In this document: piece by piece, positions 26,143 to 36,439 of the stretch | How positions within the stretch are numbered: the stretch's first letter is position 1 | How the letters are laid out: the number at the start of each line of letters is the position of its first letter | Origin: Rallus limicola | Taxonomy: Eukaryota; Chordata; Aves; Gruiformes; Rallidae | Direction of reading: 5' to 3' | DNA: 64,000 nucleotides | Assembly (NCBI GenBank): GCA_022605955.1 | Contig: JAKCOZ010000059.1 | Span: forward strand, 1,488,001-1,552,000 | Program-made: the position numbers and the translations under genes | The notes under the pieces: generated by a model | What the model was told of the DNA's origin: nothing | What the model saw: the letters and a program-made list of their open reading frames with translations, nothing else | The model's database searches: none

Positions 26143-26421
26143 CAGGGGTCTCTAAAGTGGGTCCATTGCAGTGTGGGGAGAAAATATATTTGTACCATTC
26201 ATTAATTATTTTTAAAATAGTAATTTAAATATTATTGATTTAATTTCATCTTTATACCATTCACTTTTCATGTATGTTTTTGTGTATGGTTTTATAATGT
26301 AAATGCTATATTAGCACAGGAGTATGTGCATATTATTTATAAAGCCCTGTACAGGGGTAGCATACACAAACATTTTTTTAGTGATAGCAGTGTGCAATCA
26401 GAAACAGTTTGGAGACCCCTC
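26143..26421. mobile_element. Non-autonomous hAT-type DNA transposon (MITE)
   Basis: The ends form clear terminal inverted repeats. The left end is 'CAGGGGTCTCTAAAGTGGG...ATTGCA'. The right end, reverse complemented, is 'GAGGGGTCTCCAAACTGTTT...ATTGCA'. About 22 of the first 28 positions agree, including a distal ATTGCA block. A CAGGGGTCTC-like start is typical of Charlie-type hAT elements. The 279-base body is very AT-rich and has no transposase frame, so it would have depended on a transposase supplied elsewhere. hAT elements make 8-base target duplications. The left flank GGCTAGAG fits the usual central CTAGA preference, but the right flank AGTTGGTG agrees at only four positions, so the duplication has decayed or one end is misplaced. 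Confidence 0.7.
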
Positions 26422-28461
26422 AGTTGGTGAATAATTATTGAGATGACAGTTCCACCAGATATAATTAGTGATGATACAATTGACTGTCGCTATTGATCTT
26501 TCATTGTTGCATAAGGAAAGGGTGCAAATGGAATTAAACAAGACCCAACACCTGTAGAGTTCACAGAAAGGCTCCTGTTGATTTTTAGAAGATATGGTTA
26601 AATGGGTCAGGTGATTGGAAGATTAGGATACAAGAAAGTGATTTTCAGCTTAGAAAAATGAAGCAAAACAGCTCTAAGAAAAAGAATCCAAATAAACAAT
26701 CACACTGGAGAAACTTGTAAGTTTCTCTAACATCTCCATCTCACAGATGGGGAATTGTTAGATAAATGAGGGTGGATAGAAAGTTAAAACAAAGACACTC
26801 AAATGGCCAGAAAGATTTTGAGTAGTACTGTTGATATATGTATTAAGAAACATGGTAGTAGTACTGTTGATGTATGTATTATGGAATAGGAATTAATTGT
26901 TTATGCTGGCCTGTTTCCAGTATGGCAGCTTCTCAAAAATTGCATTGTTTTCAGGATATTGCTTTAGCAAAAAGGTATGAACATCAGAATGGAAGGAGCT
27001 GAGGAACAGTAATCTGCTATGGGAAAGATCACAATTACGAGATTACCTCTAAAAATTAAGAGACTTATTAAAATGCAACTTTCTGTCTTGCATATGTACA
27101 AAAAGGAGGAGGGGGTCAAGGAAGAATGGGTGAAGTGATGCAGCTTAAAAATTGGAGTGTCTCAGTGAAGAGAAGGAGAAATGAGAGACATGTTAAGAAA
27201 AAACAATTATTGCTTCTAAGTAATATTCTTGATGATGACATGGTAATGATAAATTAACTGCATTTCAGTGAAGTTCATGGTGCTATGTGTTTTCCAAGTA
27301 CATAAAAAGATGGTTTAGATTTACATGTCTCAAAGAGGGACAACAGCTGAAATAGCATGGGTTTTATAAGATCAACAGAAAGTCTGAATAGGCCACGGAG
27401 GTAATCAGATAGTTATCTGGCCTTTTGGCAAGCCATTTCCAAGTTTTTGGGTTTCTAGTACCCAGGTGCGTCTCCTATCATTTTATGAGAAAGTGCATAT
27501 TATTGAAGGCAGACTTGACTGGATTATTTTATAGTCTTGGTTATAATGTACATAAGGAAAAATATGAGAATTATACAGTTGAGTTATTTAAATGATTAAT
27601 CTGTGTCATGCAAGGATGACAAAAAGCAATCAGCTTCCTCTTCTGAGTGCAGAAATACTGTTGTGTTGGGTTATGACAACCTGTAGGTACTGACACAGCC
27701 TGTAAATACTTCTGTATAGCAATGTCAGGAAAGAGGTCCTGGAGGTCCATGGACTTGATATGAATAAAGTGAAGCACCTGAAAATTGTTTGGCAGGACAG
27801 CCACAATTACTTTTTTGGAAGACATTGTTTACCATCTAATGATGTTCAGATCCAAGGTCTTATATTAAAGTCAACGATTTCCTTACCCTTGAGAAATTCA
27901 TTGTTGATTTTCAAAGAACAGTTGATTCTTGATATTTTTTTCAGCATGGAGTAAAAATGATTTTAAATATAAAGTGAAAAACCTTAAGTGAAGCATTTTT
28001 ATGAAGTGAACTCATTGTTTTCTGGTACATTCAAGGCATGTAGTTTCTGATTATTGCACAACTCTTCACAGAGCTGCACAAGAAGGGCTGTATATGGTTT
28101 GATGGCCTTGTGGCTTTTGGTACATACTAGAAAATTTAGGTAATAATCAAACCTGATTTTCCTCAATTTATTTTTATCCCTCAAAATTAATTCTACCTCT
28201 CTACACTTCTACATACCACAAACCAAATCAGCTTATCTTCTGCAGTTCCTGTCCCAACACACTAAAAACATTCAGAAAAGTATATCATATAAAAATGGTA
28301 CTCTGAGGCTAGAGATCAAAAGATGTCTATTGTCTAGTATCGTTATATTGTAAATGTTGCCTATATCTTAACAGGCTTCTATAATCACAATATTCTTAAA
28401 AAAAGACTTTTTGTGACATAAAGTTACAAGATTCATAGTGATGTGATTCTGATCTTAGGAT
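26422..28461. other. Unique AT-rich non-coding DNA
   Basis: No gene seen. The only internal structure is the short duplication at 26821-26881. The open frames at 27571-27954 overlap on opposite strands and are not recognisable. Confidence 0.5.
26821..26881 (+). repeat. Two-copy 25-base local duplication
   Basis: 'AGTAGTACTGTTGATATATG' plus TATTA at 26821-26845 is repeated at 26857-26881 with one substitution, at a spacing of 36 bases. It looks like a recent slippage or duplication event. Confidence 0.8.
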
Positions 28462-28694
28462 ACAGATGTTTGACTACAAGAAATTCTGTCTAAACATAAG
28501 AAAAAAACTTTCTGGAGTAGGGATGATCAAACCCCAAAACAGGTTATGCAGAAAGGTTGTAGACTCCATCCTCAGAGATACTCAAAACCTGTCTGGGCAC
28601 AGTCCTTAGAAATCTGCTGCAATACACCTTGCTTTGAGTGGAGGAGGTTGGGCTAGATGATTTCCTGAAGTTCCAACCTCAGTCATTCTGTGAA
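28462..28694 (+). mobile_element. Old CR1 LINE 3' end
   Basis: The plus strand follows the terminal CR1 sequence in order: 'TTGACTACAAGAAATTCTGT', 'AAACATAAGAAAAAAACTTT', a degenerate 'AACAGGTTATGCAGAAAGGT', 'GATACTCAAAACCTGTCTGG', 'GGAGGTTGGGCTAGATGATT' and 'GAAGTTCCAACCTCAGTCATTCTGTGA'. It covers the end of ORF2 and the 3' UTR. It is more diverged than, and of a different subfamily from, the copies at 25.9, 30.8 and 33.6 kb. No open frame is kept. Confidence 0.85.
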
Positions 28695-29728
28695 AAATTC
28701 AAGATAGTCTGTTGTATCAGTCAGAGTATTCACAGTTTCTGTATGAGCCCTGGTATAGGGTCCTATTCCCATCTTACTTAAGTCAGTTGCTCAGGGCTAT
28801 CTTAAAACCTGACTTTGTGTTTAAAATAGTGAATTCCTGTATTCACTTTAGTTTTCTACCAGCAGCTAAGCAATGCTCAAAAGATGATCAAATTATATAC
28901 AGGCAGTCTTTTCCTGCCACCCAGTCAATACAAAAAACATCAGAAAATAACATCCATAAGCGATATTTTAGATGAAAGGACAGTGCAAACACTGAGTGGT
29001 ATCATAAATATATCCTGAACTTTTAGTATGTTAGTATTTTTTGTGACTTTCAGGATCTCATAAATATTAAGAACAGCAGTATGCAAGTATTATATGTAAT
29101 GCAATTACAACCAGTTTCGGGGGGGTGTTGACTTGCAGAAAGTCAATACTAGGAAAACTATTGCTTGCTTAAGAGCACATGCTTGAATTGAAATCCCGCT
29201 GCAAGTCTTCAAACAAGATCCAAGTGCTTTCTTTCCCAGTGCAATGGGGGTGGTTTCACATGCCCACAAGCTATTCAAAGAGAAATCCTTTTGAATGACC
29301 CATGTGGCCTCTGTCTGCCTTGATGTATAAGGGAGATTCAACTTGATGTGCCAATGTCCATGTTGTCATAAATAAACTGTCTGGAATTATGGGTTTTTTA
29401 GAAGAGGTCTTGTGCATTTCAAAATTGTCTAAGTTCATGAGATCCTTAGATTCCTTTTAGGTTGTAGATATGGCAGCCCTTATGGCCACAAAAAACCACA
29501 ACATTATGAAATGTGCCAGTGAATGAGACACATCAAACTGGTCTATGAGGGAAATCTCTACCTGAATAAGGAACCCTTTTCTTCCACAGTGAGCTCAGGC
29601 CATAATGATTGATACACATCCTGATGCTTGATATGGACAGTGTTCTACCATTTCAAAGCATGTTGTTCATAAGCAATGAAGTCTTCTCTTTCATTTTCCT
29701 TTTTTATCCCTATTTTTTTTAAACTCAG
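28695..29728. other. Unique non-coding DNA
   Basis: No supported gene or repeat lies between the CR1 end and the solo LTR. Confidence 0.5.
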
Positions 29729-30108
29729 TGTCCTAGTTCTGGCCAGTCAACCTCCTCAAGCAGTCATCACAGGCGAGCTGAGTTATCCTGGACTGTTTTC
29801 CACACCATCTGACATCACTTGCCCATAAAAGGGGCTTGTTGGAGAAGGGCATGGGCTTGGTGTCTCCAGGATAGTCTGAGTGTGGTCAGTTGGTCCTTGC
29901 ATTGTGCAGCACTCTGTAATCCTTAGGTTGGTAAGGTACCCTGTGTTAGCACCAGGTGTGAGTGTAATTGGCCATTATTGGTCTGCATTTGTGTGATTTT
30001 TCAGCAAACTATTCTTATCCCAACCCACTGAATCTCTGTCTCTTTCTTCTCTGGGAGTTAGCAAGCAGGGTGTGGTGCTTAGCCACTGTTTTAGGCTGAA
30101 CCACCACA
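29729..30108 (+). mobile_element. Solo LTR, avian ERVL-like
   Basis: The block starts with TGTCCTAGTTCTGGCC and ends with GGCTGAACCACCACA, matching the TG...CA ends of a common avian LTR that begins 'TGTCCTGGTTTTGGC' and ends '...AAACCACGACA'. Inside are a TATA-like CATAAAAG at 29824-29831 preceded by TGACATCAC, a run around 'CTTATCCCAACCCACTGAAT', and a late 'GTGTGGTGCTTAGCCACTG' matching the family's R/U5 end. At 380 bases it is shorter than the related LTR at 62.2 kb (534 bases), so it carries internal deletions. No gag, pol or env sequence flanks it, which fits a solo LTR left by LTR-LTR recombination. A target duplication is not evident (CTCAG left, ATCTG right). Confidence 0.78.
29824..29831 (+). 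promoter_or_regulatory. TATA-like box in solo LTR
   Basis: CATAAAAG sits in the LTR at the place where the related 62 kb LTR has TATATAA, about 15 bases after a TGACATCAC motif in both. It is a vestigial retroviral promoter, and present activity is unknown. Confidence 0.45.
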
Positions 30109-30311
30109 ATCTGTTTGTAACTAACCTGCCAGTTCTACAGTTTCAGCAGGTATAAGATCAATAACTCTTCTGCTGATCTAAGTGACAATATTTTGAGGTA
30201 ATATTTAAGCTGATCTTTTGTTTATATTGCCTTCAAAGGATAATAACATTAAGGTGGAAATCTGGTACTTGATGATTAACTTCTTTAAACTTATTAAAAC
30301 CTTGTGTAGAT

Positions 30312-30418
30312 GTAGCACTTAAGGTATGGTTTAATGATGGATTTGCCAGTGTTAGGTTTACAGTTGGACTCAATGATTTTAAGGGGTTTTTTCCAACCTA
30401 GGTGGTTTTATGATAACT
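30312..30418 (+). mobile_element. CR1-like retroposon 3' end fragment
   Basis: The sequence 'GGTATGGTTTAATGATGGAT', 'GCCAGTGTTAGGTTTACAGT', 'TGGACTCAATGATTTTAAGG' and 'TTCCAACCTAGGTGGTTTTATGA' follows a familiar avian retroposon 3' end that finishes 'ggactcgatgatcttaaaggtcttttccaacctaaatgattctatga'. Only the terminal ~105 bases are present. I assign it to a CR1 subfamily, but another avian element with the same end is possible. Confidence 0.58.
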
Positions 30419-30838
30419 CTGAATTCTCAGAGGTTCAGTGTTGAGTTGAATATGCATCTTGAAGCCTCAGTACTAATGCTTAGGCCTGATACATCAAACC
30501 CCTATGCTTGAAAAATGCACAGTGCACCTTTTCCTTTTTTGCAATAAAAGGCTAGACTGCAAGGGCATCAGAGACTATTCTGTTAGTAACTACACTGAAA
30601 GTTAAAAAATCAGAATAAATGTTAATCTGTATGGCTCCAGTAGATGCTTGTTTTGTAAAGGGCTCAAACTGGGTAAGACTGATCGATGGTAGCTGAATGC
30701 AGTACATCTGACCTTCATGTTGCTGTGTCTTTCTGTTTCTTAAATTTTTTTTTTCTTTATCTTGCATGAGGGTAATTACTGTGGCATTACTGAAATAAAA
30801 TTTCTGGCCAAGGATTTAAAATATTGTTTACTTTTGTA
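30419..30838. other. Unique non-coding DNA
   Basis: A short gap between the CR1-like end and the CR1 copy starting at 30839. Nothing was recognised. Confidence 0.5.
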
Positions 30839-31327
30839 GCCGATGATACAAAGCTGGGAGGAGTGGCTGACACGCAGGAACACTGCGCTGCCATCCAGAG
30901 AGACCTGGGCAGGGAGAAACCTAATGAAGTTCAACAAAAGCAAGTGTAAAGTCTTGCACCTGGGAAGGAACAACCGTTTGTATCAGTACAGGCTGGGGGA
31001 CAACCTGCTGGAGAAGAGCTCTGTGGAGAAGGACCTGGGGGTCCTGGTTGATGAGAGGTTGGCCATGAGCCAGCAGTGTGCCTTGGTGGCTAAGAGAGCC
31101 AATGGGATCCTGGGGTGCATCAGGAGGAGTGTGGCCAGCAGGTCACAGTGAAGGTGACAGAGCCCTGGGACAGGCTGCCCAGGGAGGTGGTGGAGTCTCC
31201 TTCTCTGGAGATATTCCAGACCCGTCTGGACGCCTGTCTGTGCAATATGAGCTGGGGAGCTGCTTTGGCAGGGGGGTTGGACCCGATGATCTCTCGAGGT
31301 CCCTTCCAACCCCTATGATTCTATGAT
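30839..31327 (+). mobile_element. CR1 LINE, 5'-truncated at the RT active site, with two internal deletions
   Basis: The copy starts at the catalytic A-D-D codons of CR1 reverse transcriptase (30839-30847, then TKLGGVAD). It continues through the C-terminal part of ORF2, with peptides such as '[20 protein letters not shown]', '[17 protein letters not shown]' and 'SLEIFQTRLDACLCNMSWGA', and ends with 'GGTCCCTTCCAACC' and a TATGATTCTATGATTA tail. A deletion of roughly 20 bases near 30910 shifts the frame. At 31144-31147 the sequence jumps from the '...SVASRS' region directly to '...VTEPWDRLPREVVE', omitting about 370 bases that are present in the 33.6 kb copy. The protein is therefore broken. 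Low divergence from the 33.6 kb copy suggests a comparatively recent subfamily. Confidence 0.92.
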
Positions 31328-33561
31328 TAATAGTAAAATCATTACAGACTGTAATTATTTAATTCATGATAGCTTGATCAGTTTGAAGAACATAACTCAG
31401 AAATATCCCTGCCATTACCGAAGATGACAAATCCAAACAATTAAAAAACTTACATCTTCTATTAATGTATTTATACCTTCCAAAAGTTGGAAGAGGGAAG
31501 AAGTTGTAGATGTATTTGTGTTCTTACATTTTTTGTGAAAAATGGAAGCTGAATAGAGTAGAAAACCATAAATCATTGTTTACTAAGGGTCAGGTTGGCA
31601 GAATTGAGCTGTTATACATGCTGTCTGGGAGCAGCTGGTGTTCCAGTCAGGAAGGAGGCACTGGCTGGCCAACTTTTATTTGAACTAGGTGTTACACATG
31701 CTGGGTTTTGTCTGGCACAGATGTCATGGAGATGTGTGAAAAAGCTGCATTTCCTGTAGCAGGTGAGAGAAAGAAGGAAAAAAAAAATATAACCAATGAG
31801 GCTTTATTGGTTCTACTGCATATAGAATAAATTGCCTAATATATTTAGCTTGATCTCATCCTGAGAAGAAACAAACAATAGTCCAGTTTTGCAGGTTGGT
31901 GGAAGTTCAGGCACAGATGAAGTTACCTTATCAGACTTCACTGGCTATGTGCTCCAAAGTGGGAGATTGAACCCCAGTCTCCAGAGTCCCAGATTACTGT
32001 CAGAGCTCTAAATATTTCTGATGGAAACCACCTCTCAGCTAAAGTCTACAGACTCATCTGGGTGATAATTCTGTCCAGTTCTACTCAAGTTCCATGTTTT
32101 TCGATTTGCAGAAGTATAGTATTTTTGCAATGGCATTGTTCAGATCTGGGCTGATAAAGATATCAGAAACATTGTTGAAAGTTGTTTCTGGAAACGAGTT
32201 GCATTCTTTAAAAGAGGATTGTTAATTCTTTCTAATGGATGAGTTTGTTCACTTAAACTATTGCTACTGTGCTGTGGATCCTTAATTGTCTGCTGGACAC
32301 ACATCAGTCAGTTAATGAAGAAGGTCAGTCAGTACTTGTTAACTTTAAGCTCTCCTATCTGCTGATCCCCTCAGGGCTGCTTTGGTTCTCTAGGCAGGCT
32401 GTGTTTTATACTGCTTCTCAGTGTTTGGAACCAGGGGTATTTCATTGTTATCTTTGAAAGCTAATAACAGCACTGAAAGAAGGAGTTAGATTTCATGGCA
32501 CATGTACATTACTGCTGCTACATGTGAACCATGCTCCTCATACTCTTTTAACTTATAGTAAATATCTAAAAATGTAGAAGAGCTGTGAAACAGAAAGGCT
32601 TTTGGTATCGCTGCAGCACAACTTTCTTGGATCCTTGCCCACGTTCCAAATAGACAAAGCTCCATCAAGAACAACCTTCAGATACCCTGTGTGGCATTCC
32701 TGGCAGTCTATTATCAAGATAGCCAGCTAAGGCTCAGATACTGAAAGGAAATTTGCTCCACATTATGCTACCAGCAAACAGTGGGGCCATAGGCTTTAGA
32801 AGGCACAGCCACAGTTTTTCCTGTGTGTTTGGGGTTTTCTTTTGTGTTTGTTTCTCTTTCACATTGTATTTTTTTTAAAGCCAGTTACTAAGACAGAAAT
32901 AATGATAGGACGTATTTGTGAACTCTTCCAGGTTAATAAGAATGCAAGTTAAACTGAGGGCAATACTAGCTCAGTTCCAAATTCATACATATTGAGGTGG
33001 TCTGTATAGCTGAAGAAAGTTTGCAGGAGTGTTTTTAATCATGCAAATAGAGTTCTTTACTGGCCATATTCATCCACAATTTATTTGAGCCTAGAAAATT
33101 ATGCTGCTTCTCTTGTGACCAGAAATTTCTTTGTGTATTCCTAAACAGAAAGGTGTAATTACTGCAAGATACCTGTTTGCTGCTTAGCTGACCTTAATTG
33201 ACATTACAAATCAGTAAATCACAGTCAGAGGTTTCTGTGTCACCTTTCTCCTCCTTATGCGAGCAATTCTATTTTAGTCCAGTGTAACCTACATAGGCCT
33301 GTAAATACTGCGCTCAGCACCCCAGTGCATCTTCCTGAACACCTGGTATAGCATATCTGCTATTTCTGGTTTGTTCGCTTTTCTTTCTGCAAGCAGGTAG
33401 ATGAGGTCAGCTTTGTTTTAGTAGATCCCAGGGTTGTTTCTTTGTTTAAGCATGTATTCTATTAGAGAAGGTAAAAATCCTCTTTTCCTGAGCATTAAAT
33501 GTGATTGTTTACATTTGCAATGAAATTTTGATATTCTTTTAAGTTTCATCCTCTGTCCTGA
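31328..33561. other. Unique AT-rich non-coding DNA between two inverted CR1 copies
   Basis: No gene or repeat could be supported. The open frames here are about 62 codons and unrecognised. Confidence 0.5.
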
Positions 33562-34241
33562 AATCACAGAATCATAGGGGTTGGAAGGGACCTCGAGAGA
33601 TCATTGGGTCCAACCCCCCTGCCAAAGCAGCTCCCCAGCTCATATTGCACAGACAGGTGTCCAGACGGGTCTTGAATATCTCCAGAGAAGGAAACTCCAC
33701 CACCTCCCTGGGCAGCCTATCCCAGGGCTCTGTCACCCTCACTGGGTAAAAGTTCTTCCCCATGTTGGTGCGGAACTTCCTGTGCTCCAACTTGCAGCCA
33801 TTGCCCCTTGTCCTGTCTCCACAGACCACTGAAAAGGGGCTGGCCATTTCCCCCTGCATCCCATGCTTAAGATATTTATAAACATTAATTAGATCCCCCC
33901 CCTTAGTCTTCTCTTCTCAAGACTGAACAGTCCCAGCTCACTCAGCCTTTCCTCATAGGGGAGGTGCTCCAGGCTTTCAATCATCTTCGTAGCCCTCCTC
34001 TGGACTCTCTCCAGGAGATCCCTGTCCTTTTTATACCAGGGAGCCCAGAACTGGACACAATGCTCCAGGGTGGGTCCTGACCAGGGCAGAGTAGAGGGGT
34101 AGGAACACCTCCTTTGACCTGCTGGCCACACTCCTCCTGATGCCCCCCAGGATCCCATTGGCTCTCTTGGCCACCAGGGCACACTGCTGGCTCATGGCCA
34201 ACCTATCATCTACCAGGACCCCCATGTCCTTCTCCGCAGAG
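33562..34241 (-). mobile_element. CR1 LINE, 5'-truncated, longest copy of the younger subfamily
   Basis: On the minus strand the element runs from about 34241 (just before the '[20 protein letters not shown]' region) to its 3' end at 33562. Recognisable CR1 ORF2 pieces in order are '[20 protein letters not shown]', '[20 protein letters not shown]', '[20 protein letters not shown]', '[14 protein letters not shown]', 'RTRGNGCKLEHRKFRTNMGK' and 'LCNMSWGAALAGGLDPMISR'. Frameshifts separate these pieces. One lies at a run of seven C (33894-33900), where the frame stops soon after KRRLRGG. Another lies between SVASRSKEV and the HCVQFW block. The terminal stretch '...SRGPFQPL' and the 'CCCTATGATTCTGTGATT' end are preserved. 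It is non-functional because the endonuclease and most of the reverse transcriptase are absent. Confidence 0.93.
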
Positions 34242-35532
34242 AAATGTCCCCAGGAAAGCTGTGACTCAATGCAGATGACTATCTATTGAAGATATGTATT
34301 ATTATCTGTAATACCTCTTGTAGATAGGCTCAGTTAGCAACTACACCCTGTCCCTTGGAGCTGTGGGAGAGTTTTAGATTGCTGATCCCATGCCATTGAA
34401 TGAACTAAGGACCTTGGCAGGCTCTGATGTGGAGGTGCTTCACAAGGGAGCACAGTCTTGCTGAAATCCTTTTCCAAAGAGATGTGCCACGCGGTTCTGT
34501 AACAGCTGGTATTTCTGAAGCCTCTACATGCTGCACGACTGCACATACGTTGTACCAGCAGCTCGGTTTTACTTCTATAGCTGAGCAACAATTTCTAATA
34601 TTAATACACAAGTGTTCAGTGTAGAACATTTAAACTTGTGTCTAGTGCTCTCTGTTGATAATGCATATTGTTATAATTAACCAAATGACTTCTGGGAACC
34701 AAGGACACTGTCTTTTATTGTTACTTGACCATAACGTCATACCCTGTTATTAATGTATTAGTAATGAAGAAATAATTAAACTCTTCGTTCAGTTTCCAGT
34801 GGAGAGGAAAGTTTAGGGTTTTGCCATTTTCATCTGCCACAGAAAACAAAAATTAAAAAATGTAGTTTCCAATTTCAAATAAAAAAAATAAACTAGATGG
34901 AAACCTAATAGTATGTCTACCTTGTCTGATAAGTGTTGAGTTCTTGTGTTTTTTTTACCTATTTTTGTCTCTTTCTTTCCCCCCACTTCTCTGAATGTCC
35001 AAATCAGTGTCCTTTCCACAGCAACCCTGATCCCTTCTTTTTGAGTCTAGTAGCTGTTTGACCTTTCAAACTGCATAGCATGATATTGCCTGCTCTTTAA
35101 GACTCAAGAATTTGTGAAAATTGCTGAAGCTTAATAACACAGAATCTTATTGTTTCATGTTTCTCCTTACTGATTTGTTAATCAGACTAGAAACTGATAG
35201 ATTTTGTCTTTGCACCTCTATAAAGTTTAACAACACTGTAAAAATGTTTGTTCACTTCTATGTCATGAATTTAGATACTGTAAAAGTAATTCAGAAGAAC
35301 AAAGAAGAGGCATCATATTTTATGTCAACAAAACAAAACACAGTCTTTAATCTGATATATATATCAGACCAGTTTTCACTTCTTTTCAAGCATGTTCCAC
35401 ATAGCATTTATATTTGTACAGAATCTGAAAGCATAATGATGAAAGGTTTGATTTTTTTTTAATAATTGTTTTCAATATGTGTTTTTTCTAAGAGTGCTTT
35501 GATTTATTTCCAAATGAGGAATGAAGGTTTTA
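34242..35532. other. Unique AT-rich non-coding DNA
   Basis: No supported feature lies between two minus-strand CR1 copies. Several 65-113 codon frames overlap one another on both strands and are not recognised. Confidence 0.5.
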
Positions 35533-35778
35533 ATCAGAATCATAGATTCATAGAATTGTTTGCATTCAAAGTGACCATCTAATTCCAACCTCTGCCATGG
35601 GCAGAGACACCCTCCACTAGCCCAGGTTGCTCAAAGCCCTATCCAACCTGGCCTTGATCACTGCCAAGGAGGGGGCAGTCACAACTTCTCTGAGCAGCCT
35701 GTGCCATCCTCACAAGGAGGTATTTCCTCCCAGTAATTAATCTAAATCTACCCTATTTTGGTTTAAACTTGAGTCTTG
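35533..35778 (-). mobile_element. Old CR1 LINE 3' end
   Basis: The plus strand reads as the reverse complement of a CR1 3' end: 'AATCATAGATTCATAGAATT', 'GACCATCTAATTCCAACCTC', 'TGCCATGGGCAGAGACACCC', 'TCCACTAGCCCAGGTTGCTC', 'AACCTGGCCTTGATCACTGC' and 'TTTCCTCCCAGTAATTAATC'. The 'GGGCAGAGACACCCTCCACTAG' block marks a subfamily different from the 25.9, 30.8 and 33.6 kb copies. It is truncated at the 5' side near 35778 and is non-coding. Confidence 0.86.
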
Positions 35779-36439
35779 TGATAAGTGCTAATCTAAGGTT
35801 TGCCTTTTTATATATTTTAAGAAACCCAAAGAACTGGGTGATAGAACTAGGCAAGATTTCTGGATTTTGATTTGATGAAGTTATGGGTTAACATTATCTG
35901 AATTTGAAAATTTATTTGAATTTGAGCTGTGTGAAATGCTTACAATAGAACTTACAGCTGAAAATATATCTGGTTTGAGTATTTAGAAGACTCAGTCTGT
36001 GTGCATAGATTTCACATGAACCTGAGCTTGAATCATGCATTTGCAATGAAATTTTATAAATTGTACTTTCTTGGAGGTTTCAGACAGGTTTGAGCTGAAC
36101 CAAGGAAAAAAAAAATCTCAGCTGATGTAACTGGTACTGTTCTCCTGAAATACCTATATGGACACATCTTGCACTGAAAGGCTGGGACTATATACTCATT
36201 CATACCAGCTGAGAAACCGGTCCAACATATTGAAAACTGCATTCACAGAAACACATGTGAACACGGATTTACACATGAATGTCTGAACAAATTTCTGTGG
36301 TAAAACCTTGCATGTTTTCATCACCACAGAAGCTTAAAGTGCTTTTAATTTTTTTTTTTTCCATTTGTGGCTGAGTCTGTAAGAAGAAATATTCTCCCAA
36401 AGATGACATAGTACAAACTGCCTAAAATAGCATCTTCAG
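35779..36439. other. Unique AT-rich non-coding DNA
   Basis: Nothing was recognised. Confidence 0.5.

Noticed and set aside
26135..26429. 8-base target duplication of the hAT element
   Set aside because: GGCTAGAG and AGTTGGTG agree at only four of eight positions. It is plausible after mutation but not claimed.
29724..30113. Target-site duplication for the 29.7 kb LTR
   Set aside because: The left flank CTCAG and right flank ATCTG do not match convincingly at the expected positions.
30983..31309. 108-codon minus-strand frame over the 30.8 kb CR1
   Set aside because: It is the antisense shadow of CR1 ORF2 and the 3' UTR. Similar shadows occur at 25969-26205 and 33581-33832.
34334..34629. Overlapping frames on both strands after the 33.6 kb CR1
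   Set aside because: Both strands are open over the same bases, with no recognisable peptide or splice context.
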